From Lepidostoma basale (taxonomy: Eukaryota; Arthropoda; Insecta; Trichoptera; Lepidostomatidae): 64,000 nucleotides of DNA. Shown here piece after piece: positions 40,787-50,215 of the stretch; position 1 is the first letter of the stretch, and each line of letters opens with the position of its first letter. The notes under the pieces are model-generated. The model ran no database searches, was not told where the DNA came from, and saw only the letters and a program-made list of their open reading frames with translations. The DNA lies in the NCBI GenBank assembly GCA_022606425.2, contig JAHDVF020001554.1:62001-126000 (forward strand), read 5' to 3'. A program made the translations under genes and the position numbers.

Positions 40787-41148
40787 AAAGAGCCTTGGAA
40801 AGAGCCATGTTAGGAATAAGCCTAAAAGACAGAGTCAGAAAAGATACGGTGAGAGAAAAAACAAAGGTCATTGACATCATCCACCGGGTGGCCACTCTAA
40901 AATGGCAACGGGCAGGTCACGTAGCCAGAAGCTCAGATGAAAAGTGGACAAGAAGATTCTTGACTTGGAGTCCGTGGACGGCGAAGAGAAGTGTAGGGCG
41001 ACCGCAATTACGGTGGAAGGATGATCTAAACAGACACGTCGGAATAACCTGGATGCAGTCTGCACAGGACATAATGACATGGAAGCAAATTGAGGAGACC
41101 TTTGTCCAGGAGTGGACGGGAATAGGCTGAGGAAGAAGATGAAGAAGA
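40787..41148 (+). pseudogene. RTE-B 3' end with 11-bp TSD
   Basis: Open for 111 codons: MERAMLGISLKDRVRKDTVR, EKTKVIDIIHRVATLKWQRA, GHVARSSDEKWTRRFLTWSP, WTAKRSVGRPQLRWKDDLNR, HVGITWMQSAQDIMTWKQIE and FVQEWTGIG, stop, then GAAGAAGATGAAGAAGAA. ACTTCATACTT flanks it at 40776-40786 and 41149-41159. Young insertion, strongly 5' truncated. Confidence 0.93.
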
Positions 41149-41165
41149 ACTTCATACTTGTAAAT

Positions 41166-41835
41166 CAGTGGTTCCCAAAGTGGTCTATATCGACCCCAGG
41201 GGTCGATTTCGACTTACAAGGGGTCTACGACAACTGGAAAAATAATTGGGGGTGCATGAGATGTAAATGGGGGTCCACGAGATGGTTCAACTAAATTGAA
41301 GCCAAATATTGAAATTTTGATATCATAGCATCAGGCTCATCCCCCCTATTAGAATATTGTTTTTATTTAATGTAAAAATGTTAGATTTGCATTTTGTTTT
41401 GTTTTAATTAATTATTGTATGTCTAAATAGTCTATTGTTTTGGCTGAAAAACTATGATTCTTCAACATTATTAACTGTTAAATTTACAACACTGTTATAA
41501 TGTGACCATTTTTTAATATACACTATTTGAGAATGTCACGACAGCTGTTTTATCTGCTGATGATAACATCGGTTAGCGAATAAGCTGTCGCGACATTCTC
41601 AAAAAGTGTTAAATTTAACAGTTAAAATGTATAACTATAAAACTTAACATTTATTTTATTTTAAAGATTTCTTTTCTACAGAAAACCCTATTAAAGGGAG
41701 TAGCTCTGTGTCAGCTTCAAAAAGTAATTTTACAGTTATAAATGAATTTGTAAAAAAAAATATCAATATAAGGAAAGTAGGGGGTCTACAGAAAATAGAA
41801 AAAATCGGTAAGGGGTCTACGGGACAAACAAATGG
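41166..41835. mobile_element. Possible hAT-like remnant with nested HHR-2
   Basis: CAGTGGTTCCCAAAGTGG at 41166 has the look of a hAT terminus, and GGGGTCTACG words recur at 41219, 41787 and 41812. TTTTACAGTTATAAATGAAT at 41731 recalls transposase C-terminal coding in hAT relics. No second TIR identified, so this is tentative. Confidence 0.3.
41427..41605 (+). mobile_element. HHR-2 element
   Basis: AATAGTCTATTGTTTTGGCT module, then TTTGAGAATGTC...ACGACAGCT and its complement closing an 80-bp foldback that contains CTGATGA, TAAC / GTTA, GAATA, AGCT, GTC. The GAAAC box is mutated to GAATA. Confidence 0.6.
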
Positions 41836-41889
41836 TGGATATATTTTATGGTGGGCGATAAATGAGTTTTTCCTTTATCTTTTATATTG

Positions 41890-42480
41890 TACATAATGCA
41901 GTAATCTTTGATCGCATTACATACACGAAACTTGCTTTATCTTTTATTCGAATTTCAATCTTAAAGCTGTCTTAATGCTTACGCTGCAGTCGTCCCGTCT
42001 TTCAACCCGTCCACAAAGGAAATTGTATTATAACCAACACCCATCAGGCTTTTGCCGGAGGAATAACAATATTTCGCCCTAATGTAAGCTTAATACCTTA
42101 TGATTAATTTATTTCTTTAAGACGTGATTTGCCAAAATGTCTGTCATTGGGATTTAAGGCAGCCCTCAGGGTATTAGACCTCCGTCATACACACGAAAAT
42201 ACTAAAAGCCCTTCGTCTTACTGCGGGCAAGACTTCTTAGTTGAGAGGCAAGCTGCTTTTAGGAGCTGGAAGGTAAAAAAAATGCGAGACGAGGTATAGT
42301 AGTCAAAATATTAACGCTGTCGGATGAGGGTATTAATTTGGTCTTGTCTTAAAAAAAGCATAATGCTACGTATAAGCGATTCACAAGGTTATTCCGAATG
42401 CCATGTTAAAGCGAACTAAACATCTTGCAGAACCTAGTATTCAACACTTTACGTGTATTCATTTAGAAGTTTTAAAAAAT
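41890..42480. other. Unassigned, partly GC-richer
   Basis: 41960-42250 has no TE landmark in the window and no clear coding frame; may be unique host DNA. Confidence 0.4.
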
Positions 42481-42481
42481 A

Positions 42482-42990
42482 TTTATAATAGCGTCAAAGT
42501 TCACAATAGAGTTCTGGTCCCAACCCGAATGTATGGAAGCGAAGCATGGAACTGGCAGAAGAAGGATGAGAGCAGAATTAATGCGGTAGAGATGAGGTCC
42601 CTAAGACATAGGTATGTGTGGTAGAACGATATACGACAGAATCCCCAATGCTGATATTAGAAAGGAATGTAGAGCGGAAGAAGGTATTATGAACAAAATT
42701 GTGAAAGGATCGCTGCGTTGGTTCGGACATATGGAACGCATGGATGGAGAAAGAATGGTTAAAAAAAGTATACGTTAATGATGTCAATGGGGTACGGAGT
42801 CGAGGCAGACCGAGGAAAACATGGCATGACCAAATTAATAAAATTTGAAAGGTTGGTCATGTTAGAAGTCGGAGGAATCGACGTGCGTGTATGACTCGTT
42901 GTATGAATGTCGAGGAATCTAGAGAAGTTTGCCAAGATAGAGTAGTGTGGCGGTCCATTCTCTCTGCTTACCCATGGTTTGTTTGTTTGT
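42482..42990 (+). pseudogene. RTE-A copy, (TTTG)n-tail subtype
   Basis: Reads VHNRVLVPTRMYGSEAWNWQ, KKDESRINAVEMRSLR, a frameshift at about 42609, then the NDIRKECRAEEGIMN, RWFGHMERMDGERMV and ..TWHDQIN blocks, and ends ILSAYP followed directly by GGTTTGTTTGTTTGTTTG. The GGCGTGATGG motif normally before the tail is missing. Confidence 0.88.
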
Positions 42991-43074
42991 TTGTATGTCA
43001 AATATAGCGTGTTAAAATATATTTTTATAATTCTGTTTCAATACGTTGAAATTATAAGTTATGCGTGCGATCTA

Positions 43075-43330
43075 TCATGATGAGTAGAGACTGTACGATC
43101 CTCGGGTCTCCTAAGAACATCTGAGATGAAGGTCCTAAGATCCATTACTGGATAAACTCTCGAAGATCGTGTCCGTAACGCAGACATGAGAAAAACTTGT
43201 GAAATAGAGGATATCGTTCGGTGAAGTAGATCCAGAAGAATTTTCTGGAGGGATCGTGTAGCCAGTTCTTTAACAGCCATTGTCGTCCACTGCTACACAT
43301 AGGCCTCCCCCATACTTCTCCACGTATGAC
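43075..43330 (+). mobile_element. RTE-like fragment (E/H related)
   Basis: Encodes TLEDRVRNADMRKTCEIEDI, comparable to the TLRDRVRNTRIREICEVEDI of RTE-H, then jumps to CATTGTCGTCCACTGCTACA, comparable to the 3' end of RTE-E. Confidence 0.6.
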
Positions 43331-43533
43331 ATGTCATACGGGGGGTGGTTGGCTTTACAACGCCACGCTTGCCAGACGGGTTGGCGAGGTGTCCTTCCAC
43401 GTTAGCCTATGCATCCATATTATCCACTGAGGTTATTCACACTCGATCTCTAACATTTCGCATTGTTTCCATCGGAGACCAAAGTCGAAGAGGTGTGGAT
43501 AGGTACTTGGCATCAGATCAATCCTCCAGCGTA

Positions 43534-43563
43534 GCATGGCCATCACCGTGGTGATGGCCATGC
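43534..43563. repeat. Short perfect palindrome
   Basis: GCATGGCCATCACC, 2-nt spacer GT, then the exact complement. Lies in unassigned DNA. Confidence 0.9.
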
Positions 43564-43639
43564 ACCGCTCGAAGAGTCAATAGGATCCCCCTTACTCCCC
43601 CTTGCATATACGAGTACAGCCGCTTACAAAATCTCATCT

Positions 43640-43975
43640 GCACACGGTCCATCTGGAAGACCACCTAAGAAATGAAGGAACAGCTGGACCTCAGCATTCC
43701 AGGAGACATGTTTTTGTGCCATAGATCGTCAGATCTATGTAAAGAACAAGTAGAAGAATAATTTGCCAAATGCATTCTTCTTCTTCTACTCGGCACTATA
43801 TTCCGGCGTGGAATTTGGCCTCCTCCAGAACAGTCCTTCACTAGCTCTTGTCTCTTACCATCCCTCTCTGTTCTCTAGACCATTCCATTTTCTCCCAGTC
43901 CTTTTCCACGCAGTTCGCCCATTTTTTTTCCTGGTCTGCCTCTTGGTCTTTTTTCGCGCAGGACTCATCTGGACA
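43640..43975. mobile_element. Two small RTE-like ends
   Basis: The + strand at 43640-43745 reads SGRPPKK then KEQLDL (a GRP.K.W.+QL pattern). On the minus strand from 43975 to 43765, KRQTRKKNGRTAWKRTG and a CTTCTTCTTCT tail indicate another GAA-tailed RTE end. Families not resolved. Confidence 0.45.
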
Positions 43976-44009
43976 TAATATTCCGTGCTACATTAGGCGT
44001 CTATCTTAG

Positions 44010-44058
44010 GTGCCTACCTTAGGCGTGATGGTTAGTTAGTTAGTTAGTTAGTTTTTAA
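44010..44058 (+). mobile_element. RTE-A tail-only fragment
   Basis: GGCGTGATGG plus four TTAG units. Nothing upstream matches RTE-A; AGGCGT and AGGTGCCTACCTTAGGCGT repeat just before it. Confidence 0.6.
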
Positions 44059-44084
44059 AAATAATCCTCTAAATTAAATTATTA

Positions 44085-44230
44085 ATACGAATGAAAACAT
44101 TTATTTTCGAGAAGTGACGAGTATGATTATATTTTATGGGCATAACATTTCGCCTTGCTGAGGTATTATCAATCACTTGATCGTAAAATATAATAAAATT
44201 TCTAGAAAACAGACGTTTTCATTTGAATTA
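44085..44230. mobile_element. HHR-3 palindromic element, best copy
   Basis: Left arm ATTAATACGAATGAAAACAT; right arm AAACAGACGTTTTCATTTGA then ATTAAT. The interior TTTCGCCTTGCTGAGGTATT, ATCAA on the plus strand is, on the minus strand, TTGATAA, TA, CCTC / AAGG, CGAAAT, a degenerate hammerhead-like core. Confidence 0.65.
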
Positions 44231-44249
44231 ATCATATATACATATGATG

Positions 44250-44410
44250 ATGACTTTTGAGGTAGAGTGCCAAGAGCTATGAATGCCACATCGATGGTTC
44301 CGGGTTTGGCGTTATTGTCACACTGCCATTGGTTTGGTGTAGAATTAACGTGACAGTAAAATAGCGATAATAATAGCTACCAATCATATGTTATGCGAAT
44401 CTTATATATC
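44250..44410 (+). mobile_element. SINE-1
   Basis: GAGGTAGAGTGCCAAGAGCT, GGTTCCGGGTTTGGCG (B box damaged), TTATTGTCACACTGCCATTG, GTGTAGAATTAACGTGACAG and AAAATAGCGATAA. Confidence 0.75.
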
Positions 44411-45007
44411 AAAAACCTGCTGTATTCAAATTTGGAAAGAACCCTGAAACTACTACATTAAAAAAGCCCAAATGGCATCCTAAGGACTAACAAAGATGTT
44501 AATATACTTTGCTGCAAACCAATCCTTAGGGTTGAAACTAAAATCAAAATTATGTTATATTTCCACTGATACAAAATATTCACTCCACGCCAATGTCCCA
44601 GACTATAGTTATAGCTATTGATCGTCTGTGTTATTCATTTTTAATGACTTGATTCGGCGCTCCATTGAATTCTCGATTCGGGTGCCTTCGAGTGTTCTCG
44701 GGAACCCTCGTTTTGTTTGATCGGCTACTCGAATTATACACTCGGCTTCTCCAACATCCATCCCTCTTTGCATTAGCCAAAGCTCGAGAAAGCACCTAAT
44801 TATCATTGGCGTATTTTGCTCCATTCAGACGCCCCTTATAACAGGTAATACTCATCTTTATAGAGGTGTAGGTAATTAACATGTCCATAGAAATAATTTT
44901 AATTGGAGTACATTAAATATACATAGAAATTGTCTAATTTATTGTTATGAATAATTTACGTAATACTAATAAAACACAGAATGATTAAAATGAACATGAC
45001 TACAAAC
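44411..45007. other. Unassigned with a 69-codon minus frame
   Basis: 44615-44824 minus reads MEQNTPMIIRCFLELWLMQR, GMDVGEAECIIRV and onward. No family recognised; base composition is less AT-rich than the surroundings, so a conserved host segment is possible. Confidence 0.3.
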
Positions 45008-45095
45008 GATTAAAAAAACTAACTAACCATCACGCTGTCTCACCTAAGGGGTAGGCAGAGAGGATGGACTGCCGTACTGCTCTGTCTTCACATAT
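45008..45095 (-). mobile_element. RTE-A tail scrap
   Basis: AAAACTAACTAACCATCACG, CTGTCTCACCTAAGGGGTAG and GGATGGACTGCCGTACTGCT. Confidence 0.75.
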
Positions 45096-45107
45096 TTATT
45101 GATTAAG

Positions 45108-45345
45108 CGAAGAGATTGCTTTACCCACAGGCATTACCATTGACAGGTTGATTCTGCAGCATGGCATATAAAACAATCTATGTTGTCTTCGACGAAGGTA
45201 ATTATCAAAGATAAATGTATAAATAGACCTTCAACAATCAGGACATTCGAGTTATGTATGCGGCCGCCAATCAGCTGAAAGAAGACAGTGAACTTCCAAG
45301 TCGATTTTCCTCCTTTTCTCCAATGATTATTGAACATCCATTTTC
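45108..45345 (-). mobile_element. J2 3' coding fragment
   Basis: Minus strand: WKFTVFFQLIGGRIHNSNVL then a frameshift and the CACAGAATC-type UTR; compare FFRLIRGRIHNPDIL in the J2 copy at 10.9 kb. Confidence 0.7.
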
Positions 45346-45371
45346 GTTATCATTGATAAATTTATAAAACA

Positions 45372-45690
45372 AATAAACAAACAAACCATCACGTTGTTTC
45401 TCCGCAGGGGTAGGCAGAGAGAATAGACCGCCACACTACTCTATCCTGACATACCTCTCTAGCTTCCTCAATATTCACACAGCGAGTCATACACGCACTA
45501 CGATTCTTCCGGCTTCTAACATGAACAACCTTTAAAATTTGATTAATTTGATCATGCCATGTTTACCTCGACTCCGTACTACTTTTACATCGTAAACGTA
45601 TACATTTGTAACCATTCTTTCTTCACCCATGCGCTCCATATGTCCGAACCAACGCAGCGATCCTTTCATAATTTTGTTCCAATATCTGTT
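45372..45690 (-). mobile_element. RTE-A copy, (TTTG)n-tail subtype
   Basis: CAAATAAACAAACAAACCAT, CACGTTGTTTCTCCGCAGGG, CTACGATTCTTCCGGCTTCT, CATGCGCTCCATATGTCC. Short deletions in the RPRKTW region. Confidence 0.85.
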
Positions 45691-45734
45691 TTTTTAGCTT
45701 CTTTCCAATGTTTTTATAATTAGTTAATTAGTTA

Positions 45735-45828
45735 ATTAGTTAACCATCACGCCGTCTCTCCGAAAGGGTAGGCAGAAAGAATGGACTGCCACATTTTAAC
45801 CGATGCGCCACTCCATCCTTCTCTTTAA
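45735..45828 (-). mobile_element. TCE composite element, shortest copy
   Basis: GTTAACCATCACGCCGTCTC, CGAAAGGGTAGGCAGAAAGA, CATTTTAACCGATGCGCCAC, TCCATCCTTCTCTTTA. The match ends 25 bp into the TCE-specific body. Confidence 0.8.
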
Positions 45829-45889
45829 TACTAATCGCAATGAGGTGAGCTATTCACGAAAACGGCTATACAAATTAATCTAATTATTA

Positions 45890-46110
45890 TTATTCTTCTT
45901 CTTCCATATTGCAGACCTATGTGGTCTGTTCCCCAGAGTGTTGTTCCTTCTGCAAGGTAGATTCCCAGCTGTCCTTTCATATTTTAGCAGGTCTTTCACG
46001 AGGACGCGTCCTATGAGGTTGTTTATGCAATGCAATATAGGGGAGTCTGGCGGCGTACATTCTTTGGACATGACCGTACCAGTCCCTTTTTCGCTGTCTG
46101 CTCTAAGTTA
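45890..46110 (-). mobile_element. RTE-H 3' end
   Basis: CTTCTTCTTCCATATTGCAG, GACCTATGTGGTCTGTTCCC, GATTCCCAGCTGTCCTTTCA and GGACATGACCGTACCAG. Parallel to 18391-18600. An (ATT)n run follows at 46108-46136. Confidence 0.8.
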
Positions 46111-46139
46111 TTAATTATTATTATTATTATTATTATATC

Positions 46140-46435
46140 GCCACAATGTATTTTTATATAATTTCTAAATACTTCAGGTTACTATCCACATAAATATAAT
46201 AATATCATAATATACGTGTTGATTCACGATCGAACCTACTGTTTACAAACGTAATATTGATTCTAAATTTGAATATAATATAAAACAATATATTTTATCA
46301 TAATGTATCAAAACAGTAATGATTATGAACAAATAAATTTGATATTGGGCGTTTGAATAAATAATACTCAATATGGAAAATTACCTACGGAATAGTACAC
46401 AAATGGAAAGGAAAACTTAAATTATTTATTATAAT
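46140..46435. other. No recognisable feature
   Basis: AT-rich. Confidence 0.4.
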
Positions 46436-46439
46436 TATT

Positions 46440-46535
46440 TCACTAGCTAACTGGCGGCCTTCGTGGTAGAGTGTCAACAATTTTGACTGCCACACATAAG
46501 ATCAAGGGTTAGATTCCTAGCGATGATAGCGTGAA
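46440..46535 (+). mobile_element. SINE-1 head, 3' truncated
   Basis: TGGCGGCCTTCGTGGTAGAG, GACTGCCACACATAAGATCA and GGGTTAGATTCCTAGCGATG give both boxes; the body after GATAGCGTG is replaced by SINE-2. Confidence 0.7.
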
Positions 46536-46665
46536 ATCGGGTGGTGGTCTAGGGGATAGAACGCTTGGCTCCTGATCCAGGGGACATGGGTTCAAGCCTG
46601 GACACGACCAGATTCCTTCTTCATAATAATGAGTTATTTTCTGCTCACATTGAAGATTGTAAAAT
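46536..46665 (+). mobile_element. SINE-2 (tRNA-derived), full head
   Basis: GGGTGGTGGTCTAGGGGATA (A-box region), GGCTCCTGATCCAGGGG, ATGGGTTCAAGCCTGG (B box), then ATTCCTTCTTCATAATAATG and GAGTTATTTTCTGCTCAC. Other copies are at 21.65 and 48.83 kb. Confidence 0.8.
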
Positions 46666-46699
46666 AAATTCTAATATCATTGATGTAAATCCTTGATAT

Positions 46700-46985
46700 T
46701 AGTCTTGAAAAAAAAAAAGCACACTGTCTTAGATCTGGTAGAATTGAAAGGAACATAGAAGGGTTCCCACCACATACCCGAGGCTGTTATAGGGCGCAGC
46801 GGCACCCTTTCGTCAGCCTCGCTCGTACACTTTCTAGGCCTGTCCCCGTCCATCCGGGACATACATTTAATTTACGCAAACACAATGGGATGCCAGGCCA
46901 CATTTACTCTACTTTGTATTTCCTTCTGTGTCCCGCACTTCCACATGTAAACTACAATTTATTTAAAAATATTGAAAGAATATTG
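46700..46985 (-). repeat. W repeat, inverted copy
   Basis: Minus strand: GTGGAAGTGCGGGACACAGA, AAATGTGGCCTGGCATCCCA, TGTCCCGGATGGACGGGGAC, GAGGCTGACGAAAGGGTGCC and TGGTGGGAACCCTTCTATGT, parallel to 3590-3810. Confidence 0.7.
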
Positions 46986-46989
46986 CTAA

Positions 46990-47280
46990 TAACGGGTCTT
47001 ACCACATAGATTTAAACATAATACACACTTAGAACTAGTTAGTTAGTTAGTTAGAACTATTCATATGGGGAAGGCGGGACACAGTATTGAGGGGAGGAGA
47101 GGGAATGTGGGGGTCTGGGGTGGAGCAAAGTAGAGGTGGTAGCAAGGTTAGAGTAGAGGGATGGGCACAAAATAAAGTATACGAGTAAATAATCTAAAAA
47201 CAATAACAGTATAAATCATTGAATATCAAATCAAACAGTACAAGTACATTGGGCAATCCAAGCCCCACCAGGGGGCTTAG
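46990..47280. other. Unassigned, G-rich at 47070-47160
   Basis: GGGGAGGAGAGGGAATGTGG and related purine-rich text; contains a (TTAG) run at 47037 without RTE-A sequence upstream. Confidence 0.4.
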
Positions 47281-47284
47281 ATCT

Positions 47285-47335
47285 GATAGAATTTACGTGA
47301 CGATAAAAATGGCGATATTATAGATTTGGATTCTA
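47285..47335 (+). mobile_element. SINE-1 3' scrap
   Basis: TAGAATTTACGTGACGATAA and AAATGGCGATATTATAG. Confidence 0.5.
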
Positions 47336-47339
47336 AGCT

Positions 47340-47727
47340 GACATAGAGGCCACACATTACAAATAAAGTCAAAGCTGCGTCAAGAGCAATCGCAGCCCTC
47401 TACCCAATGTTAGCTAGAAACAGTGAACTAAGCACCGACAATAAACTCCTGATATACAAAACGGTCATAAGGCCGATCTTCACTTACGCAGCCCCAATCT
47501 GGGAAGCAGTCACATACGAAAACTCCAAATCCTGCAAAATAAGGCTATCCGTTTATCTTTGGTGCACCTTCATGGACCAGGATCACACAACTGCACCTAG
47601 AATCGGGAATCCCGACGATAGATGAATTCATTCTGAAACCTGCTGAACATTTTTACGAAGGAATCCCTATACATCCTAACCCCACAATAAAAGACCTCTC
47701 AAATTTCGACCCAAAAACCTCTAACTC
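47340..47727 (+). pseudogene. Jockey LINE C-terminus
   Basis: Reads SRAIAALYPMLARNSELSTD, NKLLIYKTVIRPIFTYAAPI, WEAVTYENSK, frameshift, then blocks for LQ..QNKAIRLSL and, near the end, an IDEFI..PAEHFYEGIP pattern in a third frame. L..KLLIYKT+IRP+.TYA.P+W is the classic Jockey-clade region after the palm. At least two frameshifts. Confidence 0.85.
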
Positions 47728-47775
47728 CAAACACTATTTCTGCCTACCCCTTCAGGCGTTGTGATGTTTAATTAG
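47728..47775 (+). mobile_element. RTE-A tail joined to Jockey end
   Basis: TTTCTGCCTACCCCTTCAGG, CGTTGTGATGTTTAATTAG. Only the last 35-45 bp of RTE-A, fused directly to the Jockey relic. Confidence 0.65.
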
Positions 47776-47839
47776 TTTGTGAGTTAGTGAATGTGCAGTT
47801 TCATTAATTTCCCTTTTTACACAATTTAAAAAAAATACG

Positions 47840-48145
47840 GGTCTTGAAGATGGTTTGGACACATGGAAAGAATGAGTGAAGACAGAATGGTAAAGAAGGT
47901 ATATGTAAACGGCGTGAACGGAGCTAGAAATAGAGGAAGGCCGAAGAAAACGTGGCACGATCAAATCAATCAAATATTGAATGTCGGTCACGTGAGGAGT
48001 CGGAAAAATCGACGTGCGTGCATGACAAGATGTATGAATGTAGAGGAAGCGAGAGACGTATGTCAGGACAGAACAGTGTGGCGTTCCATTCTTTCTGCCT
48101 ACCCCTCCGGGGAGACGGCGTGATGGTAAGTTAGTTAGTTAGTTA
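47840..48145 (+). pseudogene. RTE-A 3' end, (TTAG)n subtype, intact frame
   Basis: Reads RWFGHMERMSEDRMVKKVYV, NGVNGARNRGRPKKTWHDQI, NQILNVGHVRSRKNRRACMT, RCMNVEEARDVCQDRTVWRS, ILSAYPSGETA, then TTAG units. No stop or shift in about 90 codons; a young insertion. Confidence 0.9.
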
Positions 48146-48609
48146 GTAAAAAAAATACGTTTTTTCCATAATTGTGTTAAAAAGGAAATGATTTTATAAA
48201 AATTGGTATGTGCGTTCGAGGGATTCTTTTATGCAGTATTTTTCAAAAGATTTTCGTGTTATTCGGGATTTACATCAAAATGCTAATTTCGCAATGTTAA
48301 TAGCTTTCGCGAAATTAAAGATCAAAGTATCGAAAAATAAATACAGAAACAAGAGAACGCGTGTTTATTTAAATAAATTCTTTTAATATTAAGATTCATA
48401 TTTTTGAATTTCAGTAAGCCATTTTATATCTCAAATTAAAAATCACATCCAAGGAAACATTTGATGCCTATTAAATAATTTTAATATATTTCAAAATTCT
48501 TAAATTTATTATGTATACTTAAAATATAACTAACTTTAAATTAAAACAAATATTTTAACATATTTAAAGAAAAAGACGAACTGGAAGGGTTTGAATCAAT
48601 AGCATTAGA
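48146..48609. other. No recognisable feature
   Basis: AT-rich. Confidence 0.4.
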
Positions 48610-48832
48610 ATTTGTTATTATTATTATTTTGTTGAATCGCTCTTTACATCATGACGGCATGAGCTGAATCTATGTAAAGGTAATTATAGCTATCATAGTG
48701 ATTCTCGTGACATGTGATAGGTAGCTAGTCTATCGCCATTTTATTGTTACGTGAATTCTACACCAGACCAAAGATAGTGTGACAATCACACTGCCCTCGC
48801 CGGGAATCGAACCCGGTGTGTAGAAAATAGCT
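48610..48832 (-). mobile_element. SINE-1, nearly complete
   Basis: Minus strand: CACCGGGTTCGATTCCCGGC (B box), GAGGGCAGTGTGATTGTCAC, CTATCTTTGGTCTGGTGTAG, TTACATAGATTCAGCTCAT, TGATGTAAAGAGCGATTCAA, then AAT units. The A-box end is replaced by SINE-2. Confidence 0.82.
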
Positions 48833-48910
48833 CATTATTATAAAGAAGGAATCAGTTCGGGTCCAGACTTGAACCCTAGTCCCCTGGATCAGGGGCCTTG
48901 ACCACCACCC
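48833..48910 (-). mobile_element. SINE-2 joined to SINE-1
   Basis: Minus strand: GGTGGTGGTCAAGGCCCCTG, ATCCAGGGGACTAGGGTTCA, AGTCTGGACCCGAACTGATT, CCTTCTTTATAATAATGAGC. Fused head to body with SINE-1 at TGTGTAGAAAA. Confidence 0.78.
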
Positions 48911-48966
48911 TATACATATTATTATATGATAACAAATTATACCAACATATTATTATTACTTGAAAC

Positions 48967-49128
48967 ATTCTTCTTCTTCTTTCGGTGCCATGTCAGGTTC
49001 CCCCAAGGATGGCGATCGCTGCAGCAGAGGCATCTCTGTCCTGCGTCGCTTAGAACAGGTTCTGTAGTCTTGTCATTCCTGCCCATTGTTATAAATATGT
49101 TCCGCAGCCTTCTACCAACTCCTCGACG
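48967..49128 (-). mobile_element. RTE-I 3' end
   Basis: CTTCTTCTTCTTTCGGTGCC, GATCGCTGCAGCAGAGGCAT, CTACCAACTCCTCGACG. Minus strand corresponds to the RGVGR...CLCCSDRHPWGNLTWH pattern of 27.6 kb. Confidence 0.7.
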
Positions 49129-49351
49129 TGTTTTATTAATGTTTTTTTTATATTTTTATAATGTTTTTATTATTTAACTTTTTTTGTTAATTATAAACAT
49201 TATATTATTATGATTATGCATTTTATTTGACCTAAATAAGATTACTAATTTAAGAGATATAATTATTTTTATATCAGCTACTCGTAGGTCACTAGACGCG
49301 CGAATATTTGCTTGGGCAGTGGGCTACTTTTATTGCACGCGGCACATGGTG

Positions 49352-49659
49352 TTTAAAGGCCGTGCCACATTGTTTGAAACAAGCTTTCCACAGGGGTGAC
49401 TTTGGTGGAGAGCTGTGGAGCCCACGGTTGGTGTAGCGTCCGAGGAGAGCTTGTTCACAACATACTGTTGTAAACAAGCTCTACACATGTGGAATGCGTG
49501 TTTAAACGGTGGATTTACACGCATACTATGCGCGTCCGTTCACAAAGTTTGTTGAAGGTTAAACGAATTTTGGTTTCAAACAAGTGTCTACACAGTTTTA
49601 AACCGTCGGTGGAGACCGATGTGGAGAGCTTGTTTAAGACAGTGTGGCCCGGCTTTAAA
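49352..49659. mobile_element. 308-bp TIR element (MITE)
   Basis: Left TTTAAAGGCCGTGCCACATT and right end complement TTTAAAGCCGGGCCACACTG, followed by GTTTGAAACAAGCT against TCTTAAACAAGCT: about 33 bp of TIR. Inside, GAGCTTGTTCACAACA / TGTTGTAAACAAGCTC at 49455-49490 forms a second hairpin. Superfamily uncertain. Confidence 0.8.
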
Positions 49660-49769
49660 GGTTAATATTGATGTTTAAACAATTGTTTAAGAAACAATAA
49701 ATAAATATCATATTTTTTAATATGTATTTTTGGTGATTCCTATGGTACATGATTTTATGACCCATTACA

Positions 49770-50215
49770 AAATTGTGACAGAGTTTGGGATGGGAGATGA
49801 AAACTTGGAATGATGAAAAAAAAAATCCTAAGTAAATAGAGAAAACAGCCATGGAAATTAGGGACAGGAACACAGAGGTGGTTGGTTAGTTAGTTATAAT
49901 GATAATGGAAGTAGAAATACAGGAAGATCGAGGAAAACGCGGCACGATCAAAGAAATAAAATATTGAATGTCGGCCGCACGAGGAGTCGGAGAAATCGAC
50001 GTGCTTGCATGACACAATGAATGAAATTTGTGGCAGTCCATTCCCCAGCCCTTAGCGGAAACGGCGTGATGGTCAGTTAGTTAGTTTTTATAATGAAAAT
50101 ATTTCAGGTATTTCGAATATTTAAAATTATCGCCAAAACGAAGGTTTGATCTATGTACTTCCTTTTGAATTAATGAAGGTACTTAAAATGCCTCTTTCCG
50201 GTATTTCAAATGTAA
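49770..50215. repeat. Segmental duplication, copy 1
   Basis: TAAGTAAATAGAGAAAACAG, TGGAAATTAGGGACAGGAAC, an RTE-A 3' end at 49890-50085 (+), then TTTAAAATTATCGCCAAAAC and CTCTTTCCGGTATTTCAAAT. The same order recurs at 51218-52165. Confidence 0.88.

Noticed and set aside
47037..47053. (TTAG)n runs as telomeric repeats
   Set aside because: Insect telomeres use TTAGG; these runs are four-base units attached to RTE-A or TCE 3' ends.
48610..48910. Possible intact tRNA genes at SINE heads (also 27.8, 46.5, 50.3 kb)
   Set aside because: Box A and box B are present but cloverleaf arms do not close and the sequences continue into SINE bodies.
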